A stretch of DNA of 64,000 nucleotides from Circinella minor (Eukaryota > Mucoromycota > Mucoromycetes > Mucorales > Lichtheimiaceae), in the NCBI GenBank assembly GCA_016758965.1, contig JAEPRB010000004.1, positions 372,001-436,000 on the forward strand, in the 5' to 3' direction. The notes below the pieces were generated by a model that searched no databases, was not told the DNA's origin, and saw only the letters and a program-made list of their open reading frames with translations. The first letter of the stretch is position 1, and every line of letters begins with the position of its first letter. Made by a program: the position numbers and the translations under genes. This document shows positions 22,282 through 36,500 of this stretch, one piece after another.

Positions 22282-24476
22282 AAGAAAAGATTATAAACGA
22301 AACAGCTAGTAACGTTATTTTCTGTTCTGTTCTCATTCAATTTAAAAAACCATGTGAAATATAATAAATGATTGTATATACTGTTCAACCTTCCGTCTAT
22401 GTTTTGTTGTTGTTGTTGATAAGCTCTACTTAATACTGTTACTAAGGTAACGAACAATGGTACAAAAAAATGAGCAAGGCTTTAACCTTTTTTTAATTTT
22501 ATTCTATCGGCTTGGCGCGATCCGCACACCATAAAGAGATTACAATTGTACTAAGCATAATCACATCCAACGTCACGGAAGCAAAAATTGGTGTGACTGA
22601 ACAACGGTTGTACAATGTGTGATATGTTGGGGGGATTACAAAGAAGCTTTTGTGGTGTCTTTTTCACAGCAATTCTTCTGCCAAACAGAAAAAAATTAAG
22701 AATATTACTAACCAGCCAAAACAGAAAAACAGAATGATTATATTATTAGTAATATCACTAAATTGCGGTACAAATTATTAAAAAAACTTGTTCTACGTTC
22801 GTTGAAGGGAAAAAGGAGAGAATACATTGAGTTGGATAAATGTACTACGAAAATGTAGGGTGACCAATTTGGAATGTTGTTGGTACAAAATTTGTTTTGG
22901 AAGGTATAAATATTTTTAGCTATTATTCTTTTTTCAGCAACTTCAGAATAATTTTAAGATTGTTATTATTGTTATTAGGGAGTATTATCATTTATTTTGA
23001 TGACAATTGACTGATGACATCTGATATCATGACGATATTGACTCATTTACTGAATAATATACGGGTAGAGGATGAATTTACTCAAGTGAGTTAAATGATT
23101 TTTCTTCTTTTTCTAGAAAACATACGCTTTAACGGTTTTCTTTTCATCATCTATTTATGCATTCGTAACTTATATGTGGCACACTATCCTTATAATTACT
23201 AGTAGCGGCTGCATGGGCTTGAAAACAGGTTTTTAGTATTGAGCTCTGCCCTTCGCCACGTTTTATAAAAAGAAAAAAAAAGCTGTTTTTAGCTTTATTA
23301 TTTTTTGAATACAAAAAAAAACATCGGGTCAATTAATCCACCACGACAATTATTTTAAGATGAGCAAAAGTCTAATTTTCGATCACACAAAAATAATCAA
23401 AAGACCCAACATGACTGACAAACAACTTTTTTTTTAGATCTCAGCATACCAAAGAAACGGATATGTGTATGTTTAACAATGCATCCCTCCTTTTTAGCAA
23501 CAACTTTTGATCTTCTTGGCGGATAGTAAGCTGAATAAAAAAAAGGAAGCTATTCTTAGCTTGGATAAATAGAAGGAGTTGATCGATTATTGGCGGGTTG
23601 CAATTATCACAGCAATAAAAAAAAGTTGGCAAAAAGCAGGCTAAGCAAAGTTTGGGTTGATTTGATTGCAGCTAAAGGGGCGTTACATTTAGTTAATAAT
23701 ATAAAAGTGCAGCAAATAATTACTTTTTACTCTTTTTAGCACCATGTACATATTAGGTCCTGTGGACACACACGCAACATATTTATATTATATCCTGTAA
23801 TGTTTCTTTGTTATAAAGTATTGTAATCATCCAGGAGGGCTGCATGCCCCAATAATTATTTTTATTAGTGATAAACGTTAGTGATGTTAACAAGCAGATC
23901 CCCCATTTAAATGCGCGGGAATGAGAAATCGGGATGGCACAAAATGAAAATATATAATAAAAGTATAATAAATTTCATTCTTTTTCTTTGTTTCTTATCG
24001 AAACAACCGAAAGATCCGATAATTGCAAATAATTAAAAAAAAAGTATAATAATAAAGGTAATATAATAAGAGAGACTTTCTTTTGTAGAACGAGACAAGA
24101 AAGGAAAGGTTCATTGGTAAAAACAAATTCGCGCGGTTCATTTGTTTCGACTATTCTTATCCCTCTAGCAGGTAATTACGTTATAATTTGGTCCAGAACC
24201 TAGTCGTACAAAGAGTATCTAATTTGGACACTGGTCCTGTGATTGGCCGATTAATTAATGTCGCTTGATTTATGATCCCGCTTTATTTATTTTCGCCATT
24301 TTTATCAAAAAGCAATAAAAAACCATAAACGCGTTAGAGCTTTGATATGTAAATAATATTTAAATCAATTTATTATCCACCCTTGTACATTTTCTTTCTC
24401 TTTTCCTTTTTTTTTTTTATTTCCCCACACATTTTTCAAAAACCAACTTCTTTCTTATAATAATAATAGCAATAAT
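22282..24476. other. Intergenic region upstream of phosphatase gene
   Basis: About 2.2 kb without a supported gene. It is AT-rich and its open frames on both strands are short. The right part should contain the promoter and 5' UTR of the phosphatase gene, with pyrimidine-rich sequence just before its ATG. No RNA gene or repeat was recognised. Confidence 0.5.
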
Positions 24477-25814
24477 ATGACTGTCCCGCTTGCTACTTCC
24501 AGCACGCCAGTTTTAACAAGTCTTTCGTCTCAACAAAGGCCATTTTCGTTCTCTCCTAGCGCTTCATCTTCCGGATTAGCGAGCCGTCGCCGAAACAACA
24601 AAAATCTTTCGCTATGTTTGTCGGACTCAGCGCGTCTTGCATCAGCTCCCGCAACACCAAATCGTATGCAGTTCGACTTGACACCAAACAAACGAGGACC
24701 TGAACCACAAGGACCTTATCAGCATGGCCCTTTACGAATTATGCCACACTTATACCTAGGTGCCGAACACAATGCTTTAGAACTTGATCTTTTACGACGA
24801 CTTTCCATCAATTGTATGCTCAATGTTGCCGAAGAAGTTGTACATCCACAAGAACGACAATTCGTTACTTTTGAAGAAATGTTTGAACGATCACCACCAA
24901 CGAGCAACAGTGTAATGCCATCGCCATCGCTCTCGCGTGCTTCAACTGCGAGCAGCATTGCATCCAGTTTACATACAATTTCACCGCTTGAACAACGTCC
25001 ATCATCACCAAGATGGTTTGAAAAATACGAAAGCACTACTACATTATTATTACCAGGAGCAAAAAAGAAACGGCAAGCATCAGTCTCATCAATTGGTTCA
25101 GTCTGCGATTCATACTACAACAATAACAACATGAGCAACATTAATACTCATAGCAGTAATATTAATACCAATATCAATAATAACAATCGCCTGGCAACAT
25201 TAAACACATTATGTGAAAAGCAAAATATGGCCTACAAAAAGTTGCCATGGAAACATAACCAAGACAATCTCGTGGATGAGCTTGATGGAGCCATTGCAGC
25301 CATTGATAAAGCACGCGATGCTGGCCATACTATTTTGGTTCACTGTCAATGTGGTGTAGCTCGATCAGCCACAGTTATAATCGCCTATATAATGAAGACA
25401 ATGAAGCTTCCAGTGCAAGAAGCATATGATTATGTCAAGGCGCAGGCGCCTGGCATCAGTCCAAACCTTGCACTCCTTTACCAATTACGCGAATACGAAC
25501 AGAAATTATCACACCTTAATGAAAGTCTCCGACCTTCTTCTACCTCTCTCCGCCCATCAAACTTGTGCGACAGATCGTATCACCCTCATCAACCTCAACC
25601 GACAACGCCGAAAACTCCTTCATCACCCAAAAATCCATTGTTCCTCTTTCGAAAATCGTCTCTTAGTCTATCCTGGAAACGTCGTATGGGCAAGTTAAAA
25701 CAAGATGATAATACAAATGATTTCGAAGGGTGGTGGAGATCAAAAATGAAACAACAATCTTCAGTTTCAAGTAGTCAAACCAATAATGGAAGCAAAGTAT
25801 CTTTGCGGTGTTAA
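24477..25814 (+). CDS. Dual-specificity MAP-kinase phosphatase (Msg5/Sdp1-like)
   Basis: Removes phosphate from the Thr and Tyr of activated MAP kinases. Yeast Msg5 and Sdp1 act on the cell-wall-integrity kinase and, for Msg5, on the pheromone kinase. A single exon encodes 445 residues. Residues 1-85 are Ser-rich and probably regulatory. The catalytic domain starts at GPLRIMPHLYLGAE and contains NCMLNVAEEV. It is interrupted by a long Ser/Asn-rich insert (about residues 125-245) and resumes at KKLPWKHNQDN. The active-site loop VHCQCGVARSA has catalytic Cys290 and the arginine of HCX5R. YDYVKAQAPGISPN follows and is close to Msg5-type enzymes. The C-terminal tail is Ser/Pro-rich and basic. It is the only intronless gene in the window. 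A multi-intron RhoGEF gene lies about 7 kb away. Confidence 0.93.
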   Translation: MTVPLATSSTPVLTSLSSQQRPFSFSPSASSSGLASRRRNNKNLSLCLSDSARLASAPATPNRMQFDLTPNKRGPEPQGPYQHGPLRIMPHLYLGAEHNALELDLLRRLSINCMLNVAEEVVHPQERQFVTFEEMFERSPPTSNSVMPSPSLSRASTASSIASSLHTISPLEQRPSSPRWFEKYESTTTLLLPGAKKKRQASVSSIGSVCDSYYNNNNMSNINTHSSNINTNINNNNRLATLNTLCEKQNMAYKKLPWKHNQDNLVDELDGAIAAIDKARDAGHTILVHCQCGVARSATVIIAYIMKTMKLPVQEAYDYVKAQAPGISPNLALLYQLREYEQKLSHLNESLRPSSTSLRPSNLCDRSYHPHQPQPTTPKTPSSPKNPLFLFRKSSLSLSWKRRMGKLKQDDNTNDFEGWWRSKMKQQSSVSSSQTNNGSKVSLRC

Positions 25815-28338
25815 TATATACATATATAAGGTGCACTCTTTTCTGCCCCACTGCCCAAAAAACCATATTATCCACACACACACACACACACACATATACT
25901 TTTATCCATCGTTTTTTTCTTTCATGTCTTTATCTTCTTTGTTTTAAGCTTTCCACAGCTGTGTTTTTTCTCCCTTTGTTTTTACACTTGTACATATATT
26001 TAATCACTCTCCTGTACACTTTATCGAAGTATTATCTTACAAAAACCTGTATTATATATCAAAACTTGTCACTTGTATAAAAAGGTTCAGCAATTATTCC
26101 GACTTTTATCTTAATAAAGTATTGTCACACTAATTTTGACCGCGGAAAACGTTATTATTCCAAACAGTTGGCGAACCAATGAGCTAAATTACACTAGTAT
26201 CATTTCTTTATTAATAATTCTTTTCCAGGATAAGCGGGGAATCATTGGATTCGGGTTATATAATTTAATTGGGGGGGGGGAGGCATGAATGGGGAAAAAC
26301 GAAAAGAAAACAATTAATTATTTATTGATGATGATATATAGCTTTTAAGATTACTTCCCGAATTTAGGCTTTTGAGAACTTAGAGTGGGTTCACAAAAAA
26401 GAAAGTTTCAGAATTTTGTTCAACCACCAATTATATAAGAACACTTATTGTAAACGTTATATAAATTTGATCTATGAATAGTATCACCCCTTGTCTCTCT
26501 CTTGTCACGATTAGTGTGATGGCTTTTTTTAGGGGAAATTTCGAAAAGAAGAAAAAGCGTACCACCTTGGGGATTATTTTTTTATTTCCGTATTATTAAC
26601 AAATGGATTTCTATTAATATCCAGCTCATGACAAAGCATTCAAAGATTGGTTTCAAGCCGAACAAGAAAGCTAAACCAGGCATTTTTCGTAACTTTCTAG
26701 TAGGAATAACTTTGCGTCGTTGGGTAATGAGATTTTGCGTTGCGCATGAATAAAGTTGCGCCAGTAATTTTGGGTTATCTACTCTACCCAACTCTTTTTT
26801 TTTAAAAAAAAAAAAGATGGTTCATACCTTTGCAATTTATTTACGAGTTTGATTGCACCGCAAAATTTCATTCTCATTGACACAAATTTATTCCTGCTCG
26901 GCGCAAATAGTTTGGAAAAAAAACTTATATTAGGCTTGAGCAACCAAATGAATTTATTATCAAAGTGAATACGAAGGTGTTTTACGTGTCAATGAAAAAA
27001 AACACGTCGTCCCTAAGCAAAAAAAGTCATAACAGCTTTGCCTCATTTACTAAAATTGATTAACAGCCAAAAAAAGTGATCCACATAATATGGTCGACTC
27101 AAGAAAATAAAACTTTGTGTATATTTTCTTTCCTAGGATATAATCAATAATCTGTTTATATAAGAATGAGTTGGATATGGAGCGGATAAGTACATCGACA
27201 AGTTGATGACATATTTCCTTATCAAATAAGGTAAGGGTACAATACTAACTATAAAAAATGCATTAATAGCAACATTTATCCTCTTTCTTTCCCTCTCATA
27301 CATTGGATTTTTCCATCCTGTGATCTAAATATGTATTATTCTCTCATAACTGATAGTTTCAATGATAGCTTAATCGTTTGGTCAAAGGTACTAGAATTCG
27401 GTAGGAAAACAGTATGTAGGTCGATAAAAACCAATCTTCCCAGTAGCATCACCGTCGAGATTTTTATTGAAGATAACTCATATATATTTGAATCTATTTA
27501 CAACCATCATCCATTATCCAAGACAAACTTGCATTTCAATGTAGCAGATTACATGGCATTCTTAGCAATATTGCTTGGCAACATGGCTTTTGAAATCGTT
27601 GATATTGACAGGGTCATATCTTTATGTCAATAAACAACCAGAGGTGTACGACAAGTAAAGATATCGAATAAACCAGATGTTTGATTTTCTGTCGAGATGA
27701 CATCTTATGTAACCTAAATCAAATCAAAACGCACGTCCGACATTATCATTCGCATTAAACTATTAATAAACGCAGTTGCAATAGTTGGGTATTCCATGTT
27801 GCTGGGTCTGACCTTGTTCCTTTAAATATGATTATTACACAGTACCTGTCGTACAGTACAGAATAGAAAAAAAATACAATATAAAAAGAAATTTATAGCA
27901 ATAATCTGAAAGAAACTACAGAATGACTATAGTTCCATTATATATTACTATGTTTCTTTTACAAAAATAGAATCAGACTGTATACGATATACATTGTTGT
28001 AGTTATAGGTAGATAATAAAAAAAAACATGCCTTATATACCAACATAGTACTTGTGTGTGCATCTATATATATACCAACGAACACAACCCCATACCAGTA
28101 TTGATGTATAAAAAAAAATATATTTAAAAAAGGTGAGCGTACATTATAACCCTCTCAATAGTCTAATAAATACTAATAATAGTAAAGTAAAATTCAACAG
28201 CAGGCGAATGAAAGCATACTGTAGTTTAAGAGTTACTTGGTGAGTTGTGTCATGATAATGCGAAGTTTTGTTATATAGTATAGGATACTGACAGTGGTAT
28301 AAATAATTATAAGAGATAAAAATGATAATTACATATAA
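25815..28338. other. Intergenic region, 2.5 kb
   Basis: Contains an (AC)n repeat at about 25874-25892, a run of ten G at 26271-26280 and a T/A junction near 26790-26813. A 100-codon open frame at 27331-27633 (+) has no recognisable family and is not called. The left end holds the phosphatase 3' UTR and the right end the lipase 3' UTR. Confidence 0.5.
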
Positions 28339-31169
28339 TTAAATAACTGACTCATCATCTTCATCGCTATTGTAATCATATGCTTGAGATTCGGCTTCTT
28401 GTGTAACTATCTCTCTGTCACCTATAATTTCACGACGATCAGTAAATTGGGCAAGGAATTTTCGTCGACGGTTTTCCTCTTTATGCCATTCCTTCTCTTG
28501 TAGTAGTCCAGACCCATCAGGCATACTTGCACGACGTCCAGCTAAAAATATGACTTCGTCATTACTGCCTGAAGCATCGTCACTCATTGCCATTGTTGAC
28601 GATCTTTTTTGTTGTTGTTGTAATGGTTTTTGATCCTGTTTGCTTTGTCTTCGTACAAGCCTTCTGCCCCGGTTGATAGCATTTTCTATTCTTAACCGAT
28701 TTGAAATCATGGAGATATTTGGCCATGTCCTTGCACGACCAACATCCATAGCATGCTTCATACGTTCTTCAGTTGGGTTAGATACAATATGAATCCAATC
28801 AAGCAAGTTGGTTTTTGGCTTATTGATATAGTCAAAAAGAAAGTAAAATAGTTCAAAGTTAGGAATTTGTTAAAATAATTTGTTTTTGAGTATAGCATCT
28901 TTCCTCCCTCTCCTTGATTCAGTATATATAACACTTACCAAAATAGTGACACTACCATCAAACTTTTGAAGCCATATATAACTCCAATCTTGATCCATGA
29001 TTTTTGGTAATAAATCCAAATCTCGAAGTACTTTTAACCATTTTGTCAAATCTAGTTTTAAGAATTGTTCAACAGCTGATGCGAGAAAACCTCCACGCCT
29101 ATACAATTTTATATATAAATAATGAGGAGAAAGGCTATTAATATATTTGCTTATTGGATACCGATTTTTTTTTTAAAAAACATTATATATAAGTTGCTTT
29201 ACCATCCTTTACCCCATCTGTGGGTGACAGGTCTTCCAGGACTTCCTTGATTTGCGTAAAAAAAGAGATGGATATGAGGGTTTACTTGAGAAACTATAGT
29301 ATAGTTGACACCAAAGCTGTTGTATAATGTTTGAGTAGGAATATCTGTACGCAAGCTACCATCTTTGAACTTATGTCCATAGTCGTATGGTATCAAGTGA
29401 TTCGATCGTGGAGTCTTTTGAAGTAAGACCATGGGATTTAAGATCTATAAGACAAGATTTTTATTTTGTTGTTTAGCGTTGTATTCAATGTAGGCCAAGT
29501 GATTTGTTGATATTACTTACCCCTGGAATAGCAGCCGATGCCATGATGGCACTCCAAATCACACAGTTTGGGGCAGTGATGTAGTTTAAAAGCTTTGGTG
29601 GTGAGTGGGGATCATGTGGTACCACAGAAACGTTAAAAACACGCCCAGTTCGTTCATAGGCTTCTTTGAATGTAAGAGATCCGCGACAGAACCACAGCGC
29701 TAGACGACACCAATGATCGCTATCAAAAAATGCCCCAGTTGTAGCATAGCGGACAATATGAGCAATCAATGAGTCATGCACAAATTTGATCTTATTAGCT
29801 AGCTCAGGTACCAGTACTTGTCGTAATTCTTCGTCAGTTCGAGTACAAACGATAGCTCCCATCAATGCACCAGCCGAAGTGCCCGTGATAATTGGTGGTA
29901 GTAACCGGCGGTCCAAAAGTTCACGAATAACTCCTAGGTGATAATATCCAAATCCCGCACCTCCAGATAGACAGAATGCAGTGCGACCATAATTTTTCGA
30001 ATATAATTTAAATCCTAAACGTTTATCTTCGAGAGAAATGTGCTTATTTTTCGCCAATGCTTCAATAGATCGAGTTACTTTGATTTTATATTAAGAAAAT
30101 GGGAAACACAAAACAAGTTAGGTTTGCTTTTCTGTTATTTACTTTTTTCTTTTTCTCTCCGCCCCTCTCCTTTTTTTGATCATTTAAAAATATGAAGTCT
30201 TTTTTTTCTCATCCATCTACCTTCATCAACGTATTCTTCCACCAATTTTTTGGTACCAAGATATGTATTACTATATAACTTTGCATTTTCGATACCGGCA
30301 AAATTTTGTTTTAAACAGGCGTATAATACGTCCTTCAGATTTGTGGCCGCCTCAACGTCATGTTCTGCATTAGCGCGGTAAAGTCTAAGGTGTCGAACGA
30401 CTTTCTGGATAAGTCGATAGTCATAATATCCGAAAGGGGCTGACTCTTTCCAAAAATCTTTGCCCATATATTTATCCAATGCTTCGGCAGCTTGACACCA
30501 TTCTTCATAAGATTCTGCAGCTCGTAATTTAGCCCGTAATCGACGACGTTTTCCTCGCCTAAATAATGGCAAAGATGTTTTTGATTAATTAAGCTACAGA
30601 TATCGTCTTTTCAAATTCTATCTTCGATATGTTCCCTTACCAACTAAATAAGCTTTCCCAGGCACGCACTACTTGACGCAAACCGATATAAAGAATCAGT
30701 TCAATCACAATAATAGTGCCTATACCAATCTATTAAATATCAAGCTCTGCATGAATGATCAAATATTAAAGAGGTTTTATATTTATAGTAAGGCAAAGCG
30801 CATACATACCATTAATGGGAATCGTAAAAGTGTATAGGATATTCCTTTTGGAGTACCAATGATATCTTTGTCGCGAGGAACAGAAGTTACAGGCTTTTTT
30901 CTTCGACCCATTCGACGAGGTGTTGGTAACGGGCTTGCTATCGAAATATGTTCCGAGCTTGCTTCGGATCCACTATAAGGATCTTGAGCAAGTGCACGCG
31001 CAAGATCTTTAATATGATCTAGATTTATAAAATCTTGATCAAATTCCCTATTGACATGTCGACGATTTTCCTGTGTTGTTATGGTTGAACTGTCAATGGA
31101 GGATGTTGAATCGTTTGAGTCCCGAGACAATCGTGCCATTGTAGTATGCTTACGATCTAAATCATCCAT
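28339..31169 (-). CDS. Patatin-type triacylglycerol lipase (TGL3/4/5, SDP1-like)
   Basis: Lipid-droplet lipase releasing fatty acids from stored triacylglycerol. Seven minus-strand exons (30810-31169, 30641-30729, 30221-30558, 29521-30077, 29203-29444, 28939-29098, 28339-28818) join in frame to 741 residues. After a Ser-rich N-terminus, a hydrophobic stretch (about residues 112-142, RFPLMIGIGTIIVIELILYI) may anchor the protein. The DUF3336 domain follows, with LRAAESYEEWCQAAEALD and DFWKESAPFGYYDY. The patatin domain has the oxyanion loop SGGAGFGYYHLG, nucleophile Ser330 in GTSAG and the dyad aspartate in KFKDGS (Asp476). IMASAAIPG and NPHI are also typical. The C-terminus is basic, then Gln-rich and acidic. 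Both catalytic residues are present, so an active enzyme is expected. Which of TGL3, 4 or 5 it matches best cannot be said. Confidence 0.94.
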
Positions 31170-33135
31170 AACTGTTCGTGTGTATAGGAGTTGGTGTTGT
31201 TGAAGGAGAGGGGTATCTGGTTAATTTATTACTAGTAATTTATTAAAAAAATAAAAAGCGAAAAAAAAATAGAGACAGAGAAAAAGAGAGAAAAAGAAAG
31301 AAGTTTATTTTATTGCTTTTTTTTTTTCGGCGTCTTTTTATCGCATAAACGTGATTGTATGTTGTTGTGTGATTTTAATATGCTTTTCTGTTTATTACCC
31401 CAAGTTTTTAAATTTTCATGCCTGTTTTAAATTTTTATTAATGCAATTTTCTTTTGTGTTCTAAAATTTTACGCTTTTTGTCTTTCACTTTCACATTCTC
31501 TATATGCTAATTATATTATGGATTTCCAGACAGCGGGTTCTACTTTTGAAAGGGTCTACGATTTTAACTGCAATAACAAATACGTCTACGTGATTCATAT
31601 TTCTTCCTCTTTTCTCTTCTTCTTTACCTCCTTTATTCTCAATTACGTACAAGGAGCCAAAAGAAAAAAAAAACGGGGTTAGGCTAATTTTTTCATAATT
31701 AACACCCGATTTCCTTAAAAGCCCCAAAATTTGGCATGAGGTAACCATGATGAAAGTCTTGTCCTACCACACTCCTGATTTTTTTTTTATCTTGCTCCAA
31801 ACGATTTGTTTTTTTTGTATATAAAAATGAATCGTCGTACGTATTTCATGCTTTTTTATGTGGAATTTTTTTTATAAGTGGCGAAAAAAAAATAAGAAAA
31901 CCTTAAAAACTGGGGAAGAATTTAGCCTTTTCAGTGTTATTTTTCTCCACGAATGACAGTGAATAAGTTTTTCTTTCCTTGGAATGGAATCATGATATCA
32001 TTAACAGCTAAAATCTATTATTGTTGCCAAGCTGATAATTTAGTTGTCATAACAACATAATAAACATAAATTTTGCGATTTTTGATGGCTAAATGATATG
32101 TTATTTAAATTGCAATAATGGAAGTGACGCTTTGACCACGAGATATTTATAATTGTCAGCCATGTTGCCTGCCTGAACTAACTTGATTTGTTATATCAAT
32201 GAATATATCGAATAGAAACGACAATAAGCTGTTGAATACTTTAGAATTCTTGGTTGGTGTACTATGCATGATTTAGTTCTCTTTTTCTTTTTGTCAAAAA
32301 AAAAAAAGGTTAAATGATATTTATATCAGCTTATTTTAGTTTGGGAGTATGTACTATTATCATTATTAACGAAATTTCATTTTAACTGAAAAGATACCTC
32401 GTTTGTTTGAAGGGATATATCAAGCAGTAATTGGATAAAAAAATTGAGGGATTGAATGACTGGCGATTTCCTGAGTATAGAATACCAGCAAAACATTTTA
32501 CTCGGTTTTTTGAACAATAGTGTATGCACATGATAATATGAATATACAAGACCGGCCATAATTGGATGTAAACTTTCTGGTACTGTATTTTTAGACATGG
32601 GAGTGAGGAGCAGTAAAAGAAACGGAACCTTCAAAGATGATGGTATTTTTAAACATTTTATTCACGAGTATTGAATGTTTCTTTCTAAAATTGAAATAAA
32701 TCAAAAAATGTAAGCTTCTGTTAAAAATAAATCCAGAGCAGCCAGCTACAGACAATCGTTTCTAAGGAACTACTTACAACTAATAAACAGTTAGAAAAGA
32801 AAGCTATAATTATTTTTTCCGTAAATGGATTGTCATTTCGGTGCTTTAATTTTTGTGTATAGTATTCTTAGACCCAGAAAAAAAATACGAAAGTTTTAAC
32901 TCTTTCAAAAAGAGTGGTATCAATGTACGATTAAAGAGAAGATAAAAACGTGAAAGAGAAAAAAAAAAGGAATTGATGGGATTGAACCAAATTTCAGTGA
33001 AAAAAAAGCATTCTATTTATGTTTCTTATTATTTTAAAACACTTCTTGATTTTAATTAACCTTTTTTTTTTACAACAAACAAAAGTTCATTCTTATATAG
33101 AAAACAAAAAACAAAGGTTCCATTGGTAACCGACA
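31170..33135. other. Divergent intergenic region lipase / RhoGEF
   Basis: About 2 kb between divergent genes, so it should contain both promoters. It is AT-rich with purine-rich tracts near 31260-31300 and no supported gene. The open frames present are short and lack family features. Confidence 0.5.
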
Positions 33136-33493
33136 ATGTCTGGTCAACAACAAGGAACATACGGCCCTGGGGTCCCTCCCGGGCCCATGGGAGGTCTCGT
33201 ACATACTGTTGATAATTATTTAAACGAAATGTCTTCGGGACAGTCCGGACACAACGTTGTGCCTCAACCGCGTGGGCAATCACTCCAACATCGAGCTGGT
33301 GGTAATGAATATTCTCATCAACCCAATGTATGCTATATAAACTTTTATTTTTTTATATATTTTTTAGAAAAAAAAGGAGAGTGAAAAGGAAAAGAGAGAA
33401 AATATGATTTGTTTAAAGGATATTAATTGTTGTCATTGTTTTTTTCTTTCTTTCTAGAATTCACAATATGGATATTATGATTATTATGGTGCC

Positions 33494-33529
<36 letters not shown>

Positions 33530-36500
33530 CAGCAACAGCAACAGCAACAGCAGCAGCAGCAGTTTGTCATGGATAATAATAACAGGTACTCAGCCTCAGG
33601 AGTGGGAATATCGCACTATCAAAATGGAGCATATGGATCGAATGAATATCCCGGATATTCTTATGAAAATACATACTCCCAAAACTACCAGCAGCAACCT
33701 CCTACTACACCAATGCCTAACCGCACTCCGAGCGCTAACTATGGTATGTCCTATCCACCTCAACGACTTGTAGATCCATCTGGACCTTCACCAACTCCAT
33801 CACATTTTGGAAATGCCGGTGCATATTCACCGCCTGTAGCCGCGGCTCAACCTTATTCTTCACAAGATTACCAAAAGCGTGGCACACCTCCAGGATCCCC
33901 AGCAGCTCGTCAATCATATCAGGCGTCAGCACCCATACCTCCGCCGCAACAACCTCCACCTCCTCCTGTTGGTTATACATCAGTAGGATATACACAACAA
34001 ACCAGTTATTCGAGACCTTCTTCCCAAGATTTCGGTGGTGGTAGCAACAATAGTATGGGCGGAGCTTATCGTTCAGATACTGCCACGACAGCAACAACTA
34101 CATCTTCTCATCGACGTACCCAATCTTCATTGAAAAACACAATCATGACCATTGAAAGACCGAAATATGCAAGACCTTCAGCCATTGATACTTCACAAAC
34201 TGGAAATGATGATGAGGTTCCTTTCGTTGCCGTTTCTCCCATCTCAAGCGACGATGAGGATGAATATCCATTTAGTGGCTCTAGTCCTGCCGTTACGACA
34301 ATAAATAGCAATAATAATAATAATAGTTATAATAATATCAATAACAACCAAAACAACAATGGTAGCCCTGTTATTGCGCCTGTTACGGTTACTCATATTG
34401 GTACGACTTCGACTGACTTCTCATCACCAGGGTCTCCACCACCTACACGATTCGCAGTTGTGTCTCCCAGGAAGCAAGAAAGTGATTTTCCCCATCACCA
34501 ACAGGAGGAGTTCAGTGAGGAGGTTGGATATGGAACACAAGACGTACGACCACAAGCTGCCCAACGAGATTCGTCCATGTCACGTATATCAGTGGAAGCA
34601 AATGTGGACTATTCAATTATTTCAGAACTTTCCGAAGCTTTTAGAAGACGTATGAAACGTATTACCAATGTTCGTGAAGTCAATAGCTCTGCTGAGTATC
34701 CAGAATCATTTAGTGGACATGAAGCCATCGTAAGTTATTTTTTTCTCTCCGTTTTTTCTCTATTTTTTTTATTGTAATATGTGTGAAAAATTATATATAT
34801 ACAAATACTCATGAAATTATGTTTCACAGGATTTGTTACAAGAAATTCTATCCAACAAAGGAATTCCAGATGGTTATTGTATTCTTATTGCTAATGCACT
34901 GATGAATTGTACTCCGCCTTTGTTTCAACCTATTCGTCAGAATCACAAATCTCGAATTACAAATGAAGTGTATGATTCTTCTGATAAGTTTTATACTTTT
35001 GATGAAGATGACACAGATGCTGATATGCCTGTTGGTATACTTACTTCATTGACCAAATGTTATACGAATGGATGTGAACCAGGACAGGGTGGATGTTATG
35101 CTCCCAGATGTCCAAATAATATGGCTGTTTTTGAGAGTGAAATTATGGTAAATCCATCGTTAATTTTTAAAAAACAAAATGTGATGTTGAGAACGGTTTA
35201 TGTGATTAAGTAGTGTATTGATCTATATTGTTGGAAAAAAAAACTTACAGGTACATGCTGGTCTCGCGCGACGCTCTTCTACCAAATCGAATGCATCTAT
35301 CGATGATACAAAAGTAAGAATAATATATATTTATGTCATAGTGGGAATAGTATTAATGTATTAACTTTTTTCATGTGATTTTTGAAACTCGATATTCTAC
35401 GTAGTCTTTCCCTCATACGGCATGGGCTGAACGTGTGCCTCGCGAGTTATTGGAAACAACACCCAAAAAAGAACGTGAACGACAGGAAGCTATTAATGAA
35501 ATGATTTATTCAGAAGAAGTATACCGTGGTGATTTGGATATTTTACATGAAGTAAGTTATAAGATATAAAGAAAAAAGCCTTAACAAATTAGTTATCTTA
35601 CAGATGATTTTTTCCCATATTAGGTCATTGTAATGCCATTAGTCAAATCCAATGTGATTGAAGAACCACGTTGCTCTCAATTTGTTAAAGAAGTTTTTTC
35701 AAATTACTATATGTTGCGGGAACTTAGTGATGCTCTTTACAAAGAACTTCTTGATCTTCAACGACGGTACGAACAAAAATGTGTTCCTCATATTGGTGAT
35801 ATTCTTGTCGACCATTTTACCTACTTTTCTGAACCGTACACCACCTATACTCCGAATGTACCACTTGCTGAATATAAAATCAAGGTTGAACGTCAACGCA
35901 ATTTGGAATTCAACCGTTTCATGACAGAAGTCGAGGGTAACAGTCGAATGCGACGATTGGCTTTCCGTCACTTTTTGTTGAATCCGATGACACGTATGCA
36001 ACGTTATCCTCTTTTACTCGAAGCTATAATTAAAAAAACTTCAGAAGATCATGATGATCGTAAGTACTTAACGACATGTAAAAAGCTTATTCAAGGTATT
36101 GCGTCACGCTCTGATTTACAGACAGAAGGTGTTAAGCAACATGTGGAAATTTTGGAGATTAGTGATCAGCTTACTGCAAAGCAAGGGGAAAGCCATGAAT
36201 TAGATCTCAAGGATAGCCATCGCAAACTCTACTATCATGGTGACTTGAAACGACGCGCACAGACCATTGAAGTAACAGAAAAGACAGATATTCATGCATT
36301 TGTATTTGATCATCTCTTTTTGATGACAAAGTATCGTAAGACAAATACAGGCGAAGAATATCGAATTTGGAAGCGACCTATTCAACTTCAGATGCTTTTC
36401 GTTCAGGGAGGCAATGATTATCCAAACTCATCAAGTTCATATATGTTACAGGGGGCATCGGGATCTCCTGCTACTAGTGGAGCTGTACCCCTGACGTTGC

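Noticed and set aside
27331..27633. A 100-codon open frame on the plus strand as a possible small gene
   Set aside because: No family motif, no introns and no clear promoter. Open frames of this length are expected by chance a few times in 64 kb. Transcript evidence could revive it.
33735..34097. A 120-codon minus-strand frame within the RhoGEF
   Set aside because: Shadow frame opposite a Gln/Pro/Ser-rich coding exon. No motif is present.
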